Below are positions 1-7,558 of a stretch of 64,000 nt of DNA, piece after piece. Source of the DNA: RYN-111 sp963760125 (GTDB taxonomy: Bacteria; Actinomycetota; Actinomycetes; Mycobacteriales; SCTD01); NCBI GenBank assembly GCA_963760125.1, contig CAVXBV010000006.1, forward strand, positions 1 to 64,000, written 5' to 3'. The notes beneath the pieces were generated by a model, which was not told the DNA's origin, made no database searches, and worked only from the letters and a program-made list of their open reading frames with translations. The stretch's first letter is position 1, and each line of letters starts with the position of its first letter. Position numbers and translations under genes: made by a program.

Positions 1-948
1 TGGGCGGATCGCTGAGAACAGCGACAGGGCGTCCTGCTTCTGAAACTGGCGGATGGTCGGCAGTCCGGGAGGGTCTGGTTCGCTGGAGCGGACCAGTTGC
101 GACCCAGCCAGCGCGAGGACGGTGTCGATGATCAGGTCCGCCTCGTGCGCGTGGGTCTCAAGAAGCGCGTGCAGGTCCGCGGGGCGGGGGTTGCTGATCG
201 CGAGCATGAGGCGGTCGGCCCAGGCGGGGCCGATGCGGGACATCCCCCAGTCGACCACCACGACGCTTCCATCTGCGCGTATGAGGAGGTTGTCTTCGCG
301 GATGTCCCAGTGGCACAGAGTCGTGAGTGGCAGCCGGTCAGCGACTGCCTGAACCCGGTCAGTGAGGTCCTCGAAACGTTCGACCAGCCACGTGGGAGCG
401 AGCGGCACCAACCGCTCCCAGCGCTGCGACCAGATGCGGGCGTTGTCCGCGAGCGTTCTCGGCGGCAGGTTCGCGGGAGCAGGGGTCAGCTCGGCGGTCT
501 GCGCATCGACGAGCACTGCCACGGACTGCCGGTCTGTCTCATCGCTGAGGTCGGGGTGTCGTCCCTCGACGTCGTCAAGCAGCAGGGCTACCCAGTCGCC
601 GTCGTCGAAACTCGCGCGCAGCCGCGCACGGTAGGAGACCTCGGGTAGCTGCTCGAGGACCTGAATCTCGTGACGGAACAGATTGGGCGTATCCGGGTTG
701 AGCTCGGTTCCTACCGCCTTGAGGAAGACTCGATCTCCAGACGTCGACATCAGCCGAACAGCTGGGCCAGGGGACATTCCCCCCGGCTGTGGCAGGACGC
801 GGTCAACCGTGAAGTCGAGTTGCGCATGAACCCACGCCATCAGTGCTGCCGGCAGTACGTCGAAGGCTGCTCGGGTTCCCTGTGCCCTGGCCGGACGTTG
901 GACGGCGTCGGCCGCCACGTCGTCTTCGCTCCCGGCCGGCTGGTTCAT
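1..948 (-). CDS. Aminoglycoside phosphotransferase (APH) family protein, C-terminus cut by window edge
   Basis: The minus strand is open from ATG 948 to base 1, giving the first 316 residues of a kinase-like phosphotransferase. Visible family motifs are an N-lobe lysine in VFLKAVG (about residue 75), the catalytic loop HWDIREDN (about 212-220, the Brenner motif) and VVVDWG (about 231-236, the metal-binding Asp). The gene continues beyond the window, so the C-terminal helical part is missing. The substrate cannot be told: the family includes antibiotic, choline and homoserine kinases. Base composition is less GC-rich than the core genes further right, which fits an accessory region. It is a different family from the PEP-synthase-like rifamycin phosphotransferase Rph, so it should not be read as part of rifamycin inactivation. 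No good Shine-Dalgarno is seen ahead of 948. Confidence 0.75.
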   Translation of the reverse strand, partial: MNQPAGSEDDVAADAVQRPARAQGTRAAFDVLPAALMAWVHAQLDFTVDRVLPQPGGMSPGPAVRLMSTSGDRVFLKAVGTELNPDTPNLFRHEIQVLEQLPEVSYRARLRASFDDGDWVALLLDDVEGRHPDLSDETDRQSVAVLVDAQTAELTPAPANLPPRTLADNARIWSQRWERLVPLAPTWLVERFEDLTDRVQAVADRLPLTTLCHWDIREDNLLIRADGSVVVVDWGMSRIGPAWADRLMLAISNPRPADLHALLETHAHEADLIIDTVLALAGSQLVRSSEPDPPGLPTIRQFQKQDALSLFSAIRP

Positions 949-1104
949 GGGAGAACTGTGCCGTGAAACCTCACGGAGCGCAGCCGAGTTCGGACGACCC
1001 GCGGCTCACAGTGGTTGGCCCTCAGCCGAGGCGCTCCCCTCGCGGCAGAAGCGGACATCGCTGCGCCGGCAGGAACTGTCCCAGCTCGGCTATACGGTCC
1101 CGCC

Positions 1105-1489
1105 ATGTACGCAGCGTCCCCGGCTCCGAGCACTTCGCCGACCCATGCGCCGATCCTGGATCTCTTCACCAACGGGTTGCGCACATCAGAACTGTGGGAC
1201 CTGTTCTGGCCAGCGCTCGTCGGCGTGGCGCTGCTCGCAGTAGGGGCGCTCGCGGTGGTCGGGTACGTCCGCCAGTGGTTCACCGGTGACTGGAGCCCGC
1301 ATTGGACACGCGGCGTAGTCGGTCTCCTGTCCATGGCAGCCTCGGTGCCTGCTCTTTCTCGCCTTCTGCGACCGGATCGAGAGCGCGGCCGCAGCAAGAA
1401 ATGTCTCAGTCCTGACGTTCGCGGTTGCGGTAGCTGCACAGCTTGGACTCCTGGAGGAGGAGCGCGGAAGGCGTCGTCGCCGGCGCTGA
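1105..1489 (+). pseudogene. Possible small membrane protein with one frame break
   Basis: From ATG 1105 the first frame reads a hydrophilic start, then one strong membrane segment (about residues 33-53, ALVGVALLAVGALAVVGYV), then an amphipathic stretch. Around 1360-1380 the neighbouring frame takes over with a second hydrophobic helix (VSVLTFAVAVAAQLG) followed by a positively charged tail ending in RGRRRRR and a TGA at 1487-1489. Joined, this would be a two-helix membrane protein of about 128 residues. A TATACGGT box lies about 10 bases before the start, so a leaderless transcript is possible. I do not recognise the family. It sits alone between helR and the phosphotransferase, on the opposite strand. 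Confidence is low because it rests only on hydropathy across a frame change. Confidence 0.25.
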
Positions 1490-1580
1490 TCCCTTTCCTC
1501 CAAAGGGTCGGGACGCCGCTCGGCCAGCGGCATGAGCGGATGTTGCTTGGGACTCGATGCGCCGCGGGCAAGCCCGTGCT

Positions 1581-1598
1581 CGCACCCTGGCGGGTGCG
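1581..1598 (-). terminator. Hairpin downstream of helR
   Basis: A perfect 7-bp stem (CGCACCC / GGGTGCG) with a TGGC loop lies about 85 bases past the helR stop. There is no T tract, as is common for actinobacterial terminators, so its role as a terminator is inferred from position only. Confidence 0.3.
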
Positions 1599-1681
1599 CT
1601 CACCCCGGTCGCCTTCGGAAGCGGTCGTAAGGCGCTTGGGCCGCTGCCTCCGCTGCGGCCCGCTCCGCACGAGGGGAGCGG

Positions 1682-3865
1682 TCACGTCAGGACGACGAGC
1701 TGTCGTGTGGTGCGGGTCATGGCGACGTAGCGGTCGACGGCGGCGGCGGTGTCCTGTCCGAAGTCGTCCGGTCGCACCAGGACGACCAGGTCGAACTCCA
1801 GGCCCTTGCTCAGGGCCGGCGAGAGCGACCGGACGCGGGGCGTGTCCGGGAGGGTGTCGTCGCCGATGACGCAGGCGATGCCGTCGTCGTGCTCTGCCAG
1901 CCATGACCGCACGATCGCGTCTCGGTCCTGGTGGCTCGCGTGCAGGACCGGAACGCCGCTACTGCGTATGGACGTCGGGACGTTGGCGTCCGGCAGGGCC
2001 GCCCGGATGAGCGGCTCGGCTTCGCTCATGACCTCGGCCGGCGTGCGGTAGTTGATCGTCAAGGACGACACCGACACCCGGTTCAGCCCCGCCCGTGTCA
2101 GCCGCGCCTGCCAGCTCTCCGGGAATCCCTGCCTGGCTTGTGCTCTGTCCCCGACGATCGTGAAGCTCCGTGACGGGCAGCGCGCGAGCAGCATCTGCCA
2201 TTCGGCGTCCGTGAGCTCCTGCGCCTCGTCGACGACGATGTGCGCGAAGGGCCCTGCGAGGCGGTCGACCGCCTCGGCCGGCAGGGTGTCCTGGTCGACG
2301 AGGGCGTCCTGCAGGTCGGTGTGGCGCAGCTGCGTGACGAGCCCTTCGCCGTCGTCGGCTTCTATGAGCCGGTCGATCACGTCCGTCATCCGGCGGCGCT
2401 CGGCGGCGTCCGCTGCCCGGGCCTGCTGCTGCTTTCGGGGGAGGTCGGGGGCGCCGATCCGCCGCCGGGCGGCGTCGAGCAGTGGCAGGTCCGAGATGGA
2501 CCAGGAGTACGGATCGTCACGCTGGAGCTCGCCCGCCTGGTCCGGGGTCAGCCACGGGGCGCAGTGCCGCAGGAATGCCGGGACCGACCACAGGTCGGCG
2601 ACGACGTCGACGGGGTCGAGCACGGGCCAGGAACGGTTGAACGACGCCGCGAGCGCGCCGTCGTCCTGCAGGGCCGCGCGGACGTCGGCCGGGGAGACGT
2701 CGTCCTCGTCGTCGAGGTCGTGGGCGTCCACCAGAACGGTGAGGAGCTCGTCCCAGACGTCCTGCCTTGCCTCGTTGTGCGACTTGGCGGGGTCGGCGGC
2801 GGCGAACGCGTCCGCCCAGTCGGCGGCCGTGAGGCGGACTTGCCCGTACGGGGTGGACACGCGCATCGTCTGGGTCGGCGGGTCCTCGTAGAACCGGACC
2901 GCCGTCTCGACGGCCAGGACCATGTCCCGGGACGTCTTCAGGCCGGCAGTTTCGGGGCGCGGCTCGGCGACCGCGGACATGCCTTCAGGTACGAGATCCC
3001 GAAGGGTGCACGTCTGGACCCCGTCCTCGCCCAGGCTCGGCAACACGTCCGCGACGTACGTCAGGTAGGGCTGGTGCGGTCCGACGAACAGCGCATTGCC
3101 GCGTCGGCTGTTCAGCATTGGGTCGGCGTACAGGAGGTAGGCCGTGCGGTGCAGCGCGACGACGGTCTTGCCGGTTCCGGGGCCGCCGTCGACCACGAGC
3201 GCGCCTGCGGCGCTGGCCCGGACTATCGCGTCCTGGTCGGACTGGATCGTGCCCAGGACGTCGCGCATCTGCGGCGAGCGTGCCGCGCCCAGGGTCGCGA
3301 TGAACGCCGACTGGTCGTCCAGGGCGGCGTTGCCTTCGAGCCCTTCGTCGGTGAAGACCTCGTCCCAGTAGTCGGTGACGCGGCCGCGCGTCCATCGGTA
3401 TCGCCGGCGGCTGAGCAGGCCCATCGGGTTGGCGTGCGTGGCGCCGAAGAACGGCTCGGCCGCCTTGGACCGCCAGTCGACGAGGAGCCTCTGTCCGTCG
3501 GCGCCGTTGAGCCCGAGCCGGCCGATGTAGAGCGGCGGCTCGTCGTCGTCTTGGAACAGGACTCGCCCGAGGCACAGGTCGACGCCGAAGCGCCCGAGCG
3601 CGTGGAGGCGGCCGGAGAGCCGGTGGATTTCCAGGTCGCGGTCGAGCGCTGCCTGCCTGGCGCCGCCGGGCGCCCTTCGCTCGGTCGCCAGGCGGTCCGT
3701 CAGGTCCGCGATCGACTGCTGCAGAGCGCCGGCGATGGCGGCGAAGTGCAGCCTGTCGCGCTCGACGGCCCCGGGCTTCCCCTTGCTCGCCAGCCGCTCC
3801 GGCAGCGCGAAGTAGTCCGGTTCCGGCCCGTCGATCGACGCCTGCGGGCGGTTGTCCGACTCCAC
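1682..3865 (-). CDS. helR: HelR, helicase-like RNA polymerase recycling ATPase (rifamycin resistance)
   Basis: A 727-residue UvrD/HelD-like superfamily 1 ATPase. The N-terminus carries the long coiled secondary-channel arm region (about 20-90). Walker A GGPGTGKT lies near residue 227, a Walker B-type VVDEAQELTD near 540, and the C-terminal UvrD-type RYVAMTRTTRQLVVL ends the protein. Conserved stretches such as DLEIHRLSGRLHALGRFGVDL match, from memory, the actinobacterial HelR branch rather than generic UvrD. HelR/HelD proteins bind RNA polymerase, not DNA; HelR displaces rifamycins and rescues transcription. GTG 3865 is preceded by GATGAGGAG at good spacing. It lies 325 bases downstream of rox on the same strand, consistent with a shared rifamycin-resistance unit. 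No second rifamycin-associated element was seen in the 325-base gap, so it may depend on the rox promoter or have its own. Confidence 0.85.
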   Translation of the reverse strand: MESDNRPQASIDGPEPDYFALPERLASKGKPGAVERDRLHFAAIAGALQQSIADLTDRLATERRAPGGARQAALDRDLEIHRLSGRLHALGRFGVDLCLGRVLFQDDDEPPLYIGRLGLNGADGQRLLVDWRSKAAEPFFGATHANPMGLLSRRRYRWTRGRVTDYWDEVFTDEGLEGNAALDDQSAFIATLGAARSPQMRDVLGTIQSDQDAIVRASAAGALVVDGGPGTGKTVVALHRTAYLLYADPMLNSRRGNALFVGPHQPYLTYVADVLPSLGEDGVQTCTLRDLVPEGMSAVAEPRPETAGLKTSRDMVLAVETAVRFYEDPPTQTMRVSTPYGQVRLTAADWADAFAAADPAKSHNEARQDVWDELLTVLVDAHDLDDEDDVSPADVRAALQDDGALAASFNRSWPVLDPVDVVADLWSVPAFLRHCAPWLTPDQAGELQRDDPYSWSISDLPLLDAARRRIGAPDLPRKQQQARAADAAERRRMTDVIDRLIEADDGEGLVTQLRHTDLQDALVDQDTLPAEAVDRLAGPFAHIVVDEAQELTDAEWQMLLARCPSRSFTIVGDRAQARQGFPESWQARLTRAGLNRVSVSSLTINYRTPAEVMSEAEPLIRAALPDANVPTSIRSSGVPVLHASHQDRDAIVRSWLAEHDDGIACVIGDDTLPDTPRVRSLSPALSKGLEFDLVVLVRPDDFGQDTAAAVDRYVAMTRTTRQLVVLT

Positions 3866-4190
3866 TGAGGCTCCTCATCCATGTTGTTCGTCCGTTCTTG
3901 CAGGGCAACGGCGTTGTCGGGAGGACGTGGTCGTCCGGTGTCCGGTCGGCTGTCCCGGCCGCTGGGCTGCCCGGCGCCGGCTGTTCGAGCTACGCGCGCC
4001 AGACCGCGCGGCTGCCTGGGATAGCTGGCTCGTGGGCTGTGGCCCCAACGCGTTTCTGTCGATACCGAGCCAGGCCGCCGGCGCGGGCATCACTCTCGGT
4101 CACGGGCTGAAGGCACGTGCCTGCTGGGGCGGCTCGGGCTCGGCAGGATCAGGGCCGGAGGGGCGCCTTCTCGGCCGGGACCGTCGGGGC
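3866..4190. other. Intergenic gap between rox and helR
   Basis: These 325 bases hold the helR ribosome binding site (about 3872-3880) at one end and the rox stop at the other. I looked for a second GGGGCTTGCGGCAAG-type element and for a terminator stem and found neither convincingly. No coding region is supported. Confidence 0.5.
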
Positions 4191-5660
4191 CTACCGCGAG
4201 GTCGTCGGAGCCGCCGTACCGAACCACCTCGTCAGGGGTCCCGCTAGCTCGTCCTGGTCCTCGCCGACCCACACGACGTGGCCGTCCGGCCGGAGCAGTG
4301 CCGCCGGGACGTCGAAGTCGTCGCCGGCGTCGGCGACGAGGTCCACGCGCTGCTCCCAGCCGCGGACGGAGAGACGCCCGGTCCGGTCCAGCAGCAGTCC
4401 GCGGCCTTCCCGCATGCGCTCGTACAGCCGTCCGCTTGCGAGCGGCACGTCCTTGAGGCGGCGGCCGATCAGCGGGTGGTCGCCTTCGAGGTCGTACCGG
4501 ATGTTGAGGGCGGCGATCTTCTCGATCAGGTAGCGCGTGACCTCCTCGAAGTCCATCAGCTCTGACACGAGCCGGCGAAGGGCCTGCGGTCCCGGCTCGG
4601 TCGAGAGCAGCTCCATCTGCGCGCGGGTGTTGTCGAGGACGTCGCGGGCTACCGGTCGCCGCTCGTCGTCGTAGCCGTCGAGCAGCCCGTCCGGCGCCCA
4701 GCCATTGATCTCGGCGGCGAGCTTCCAGCCGAGGTTGAACGCGTCCTGGAGCCCGAGGTTGAGTCCTTGGCCGCCGACCGGCGGATGGACATGCGCTGCG
4801 TCGCCGGCGAGCAGGATCCGTCCGGCCCGGTACCGCTCCGCGAGCCTCGTGGAGTCGCCGAAACGCGACAGCCACCGGGGGGAGTGCGCGCCGAGATCGG
4901 TCCCGGCCACGGCCTTGAGCTGCCGCCGGAACTCGTCCAGGCCCGGCGGGGCGGACCGGTCGTCCACCACGCCTGCGGCGGGGACCACGACCCGGTAGAC
5001 GCCGTCGTCGCCAGTGGGCCCGACGCCGAACCGCAGCTGCGTCTTGCGGACCTCGGTGTTGATCTCGGCGATCTCCGCGGGGGAGGCGGTCAGCTCCATC
5101 TCGCCGAGCAGCGTGTCGGTTCTGCTCGGCTCTCCCGGGAAGCCGATTCCGGTCAGCTTGCGGACGGTGCTGCGCCCGCCGTCGCACCCGACCAGATAGC
5201 GCGACCGCAGGCGGCTGCCGTCGGCGAGCTCCACGGTCACCCCCGACTCGTCCTGGCTGAGGCCGGTCACGTTGCACCCGCGCCGTACCTCGACGCCGAC
5301 CCGCAGCGCGTGCTCTTCGAGCAGTCGGTCCGTGATGGTCTGCGGGATACCGAGCACGTACGGGTGCGAGGTGTCGAGCCCGGTGGGCTGCGGCTTCGCG
5401 ATGCCCGCGAAGTGCGCGCCGAGCGGGTACTTCTGCCCCAGGGCCATAAACGCGTCCAACAGCCCGCGCTGGTCCAGCACCTCCGCGCTCCGGGCGTGCA
5501 GCCCCAGCGCCCTCACGTACTGCGGCGGGGCGGCATCTCGCTCGACCACGAGAACATCAACGCCTTGCAGGCGCAGTTCCATCGCCAGCATCAGCCCGGT
5601 AGGTCCTGCCCCGACGACCACTGCGTCCTTCTGCACCTGATGTCCCCCGTACGTCGTCAT
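4191..5660 (-). CDS. rox: Rifamycin monooxygenase Rox (FAD-dependent)
   Basis: A 489-residue class A flavin monooxygenase. The Rossmann GAGPTG is at residues 17-22, the DG motif region GCDGGRSTVRKL is near 160, and the FAD ribose-binding GD motif LLAGDAAHVHPPVGGQGLNLG is near 280. The body matches what I know of rifampicin monooxygenases, including the stretches LGLHARSAEVLDQRGLL, PRWLSRFGDSTRLAERY and NTRAQMELLSTEPGPQA. Rox hydroxylates the rifamycin naphthoquinone and linearises the ansa chain, inactivating the drug; it acts in the cytoplasm with NADPH. I chose ATG 5660: the frame is open further upstream, but that extension would run through the rifamycin-associated palindrome and is not family-like. 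No clear Shine-Dalgarno is visible. The start lies 22 bases from the palindrome, implying drug-induced expression. It probably works with HelR encoded just downstream. Confidence 0.9.
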   Translation of the reverse strand: MTTYGGHQVQKDAVVVGAGPTGLMLAMELRLQGVDVLVVERDAAPPQYVRALGLHARSAEVLDQRGLLDAFMALGQKYPLGAHFAGIAKPQPTGLDTSHPYVLGIPQTITDRLLEEHALRVGVEVRRGCNVTGLSQDESGVTVELADGSRLRSRYLVGCDGGRSTVRKLTGIGFPGEPSRTDTLLGEMELTASPAEIAEINTEVRKTQLRFGVGPTGDDGVYRVVVPAAGVVDDRSAPPGLDEFRRQLKAVAGTDLGAHSPRWLSRFGDSTRLAERYRAGRILLAGDAAHVHPPVGGQGLNLGLQDAFNLGWKLAAEINGWAPDGLLDGYDDERRPVARDVLDNTRAQMELLSTEPGPQALRRLVSELMDFEEVTRYLIEKIAALNIRYDLEGDHPLIGRRLKDVPLASGRLYERMREGRGLLLDRTGRLSVRGWEQRVDLVADAGDDFDVPAALLRPDGHVVWVGEDQDELAGPLTRWFGTAAPTTSR

Positions 5661-5682
5661 GACCGGAGACTTTGGGGCACGA

Positions 5683-5707
5683 GGGGGGGCTTGCGGCAAG
5701 CCCCCCC
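5683..5707 (-). promoter_or_regulatory. Rifamycin-associated element (RAE) ahead of rox
   Basis: A perfect 25-base inverted repeat with arms GGGGGGGCTTGC and GCAAGCCCCCCC around a central G. Its core GGGGCTTGCGGCAAG matches the 19-bp rifamycin-associated element described in actinomycetes, which confers induction of rifamycin-resistance genes (rox, rph, helR and others). It sits directly upstream of the rox start. On the minus strand the sequence TTCTACGG just before it could contribute a -10, but I cannot assign the promoter firmly. Confidence 0.85.
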
Positions 5708-5710
5708 TTG

Positions 5711-7511
5711 CCGTAGAACCTGAAGTGGGAGAGAACGCGTGTCCCGCTTGCCGCTGGTCGCACAGGACGCGGCGAAGCCTCACCGGCCATCAGAAGTCGT
5801 CGTCGCGGGGCGTGCAGGCGGACAGCAGTGCCGCTCCCGTGTCGCTGCTCCAGCACAGGAGCTGACGGCCTGCGCGCCTTCGAACGAGCAGGCCGACGGC
5901 GCTCGCCCGGGTGCCGGTCCCGCGGACCGCCAGGTGCTTCACCCGGATGACGCGACGTGTGTCGCCGGGCTATCGCGACGCCGTCTGTGAGGTCCTCACG
6001 ACGCCGAGCCACAAGACAGGATGTGCTCGGCTGACGCTTGAACTGATCGCACCCGCCCCGGTGCGATCAGCGGCAGATGCGGGACGTCGGCAGCTGACCT
6101 GCGATCGCTGCGGGGTCGGCAGCGGGGTAGTCGGAACCAGTGACCTAGGGGAGAGGACCTGGCGATCACCCAGGGAAGGGCCATCGTCAGGCGCCGCTAC
6201 CATCTCGGCCAACCATGGCCGTAGGCCCGACCGGATTATGCGGAGGGCCTCGCGGCGCGCTAAACACTCGGTCGTTGTCGAGGACAACCATGGGCGTCGA
6301 AGTGCACGGTGCAACCCTTAGGTGCTCGTCGTGAGACTGGCGGCCATTGCGAGGCGGCTAGGTCTTTCCGACAACGCGCGCATCGAGACGTCGAGGCGGC
6401 CGCTCGCACCGCGACGCGGGCTGCTGCCCGACGTGTCGGCGGGGCCGGCCGCGACTTCTCGCACCTTCAGCGGGGCGACCGCGGGGGTCAGCAGCGCTCC
6501 GCCGATACTGGACAAGGGGCCTCGAGCTGTGCGTGAACCGGCCTGCTGAATACAGGTCCTTGCGAGGGGGCGACCGGGGCGGAAGCCGCCAAGGATCGCA
6601 CGCGGCAGGATTGGCGGTAGGACCGCCCGCTCGTGCCGCAGCCCCGGCATCCGCGTCCGAAGAAGTGGGCGAGCGGGCCGAGCCGCGGTTCATGTTCTGC
6701 CTTGTCGTGGCATTGCCCCGGCGGCGCAGCAGAGCGGCCCTGATCCGAGCGGCGGGCCCTCGCGCTTCGACCGCAATGGCGGGGCTCGTATCGCCAGGTC
6801 CCACCGGCCCGAGGGAGCGCGTCCGCTCGATGGCAGGTCGATCCGGATGGGGCTGCCCGGCACCCGACCGGAGAAGCAGCGGGATCGGCACCGGATGGCC
6901 GCCAGTGGCCCTGTGCTGACGCCAACAGAGTGCGTAGATCGGCGCGCGAGCCGGCCGCGTCGGGCCTCTCCCCGAGCAGGACCTGGAGGGCGCACGGGTG
7001 TTCGAGCACTCCCCGCGCGGCGACCAAAGGTAGAAGCGGCGGACGTCCGCTTCCCGCATGGTCTGTCGTGTGCTGTTTCCGGCCATGGATGCAGACAGAA
7101 GCGGCTCAGGTGTCGGAGGTAAGCCCGTGGCAGCTCCTGGCAGATTCGCCGCCCAATTGCTAAGGGCGATTAGGTCGGTCCGGTAGGCGTCGCGGGACCG
7201 TATCGCGAGGTCACTGTTCGCCGAGCGGTGTCACAAACTCCACAGCGGCTGACCAGGGGCCAGGCTTGCACATGCGCCCGGAACCCCGGATCGGAGCTGA
7301 CGTCAGCAGTGCCGGGCGCGTGGCGCACGCCTCCGGGCATTGGCCGGCGGCTCTTCTGCATCATCCATCCCGGCCGGTCCACGTCTCGACAGGCGGATCA
7401 CCCGCTCATCGGCATGAGCGGTAAGCGGCTTCGCGGGTTGGCCCTCACGCGCACGACGGCGTACGGCTTCGCGCGAGGGGGCGACGCCACGGGTCGGTGC
7501 CAGGGACATGA
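5711..7511. other. Low-coding gap between rox and nrdJ
   Basis: Around 1.8 kb in which no frame shows family motifs, a good ribosome binding site or the strong GC-third-position bias of the flanking genes. Short open frames exist on both strands. One, reading leftwards from about 5958 to 5800, gives a roughly 50-residue basic peptide ending RDDDF that could be a remnant. I recognise no RNA gene here. The stretch looks like decayed or accessory DNA bordering the rifamycin genes. Confidence 0.5.
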
Positions 7512-7547
7512 CGAAGGGCGCCCCGAGGTCAGGCTGGGCGCCCTTCG
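7512..7547 (-). terminator. Terminator hairpin of the nrdRJ operon
   Basis: Perfect 12-bp stem CGAAGGGCGCCC / GGGCGCCCTTCG with a 12-base loop. It begins 12 bases beyond the TGA (7561-7559) that the family-type NrdJ C-terminus would use. In the uncorrected frame this hairpin would lie inside coding sequence, which supports the view that the real gene ends before it. Confidence 0.7.
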
Positions 7548-7558
7548 CTGCCTCAGGC

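Noticed and set aside
1..948. Phosphotransferase as a rifamycin phosphotransferase (Rph)
   Set aside because: It has APH kinase motifs, whereas Rph is a large PEP-synthase-like enzyme; closeness to rox is not enough.
3866..4190. Second rifamycin-associated element ahead of helR
   Set aside because: No GGGGCTTGCGGCAAG-like palindrome found in the gap on reading both strands; only the rox-side element is supported.
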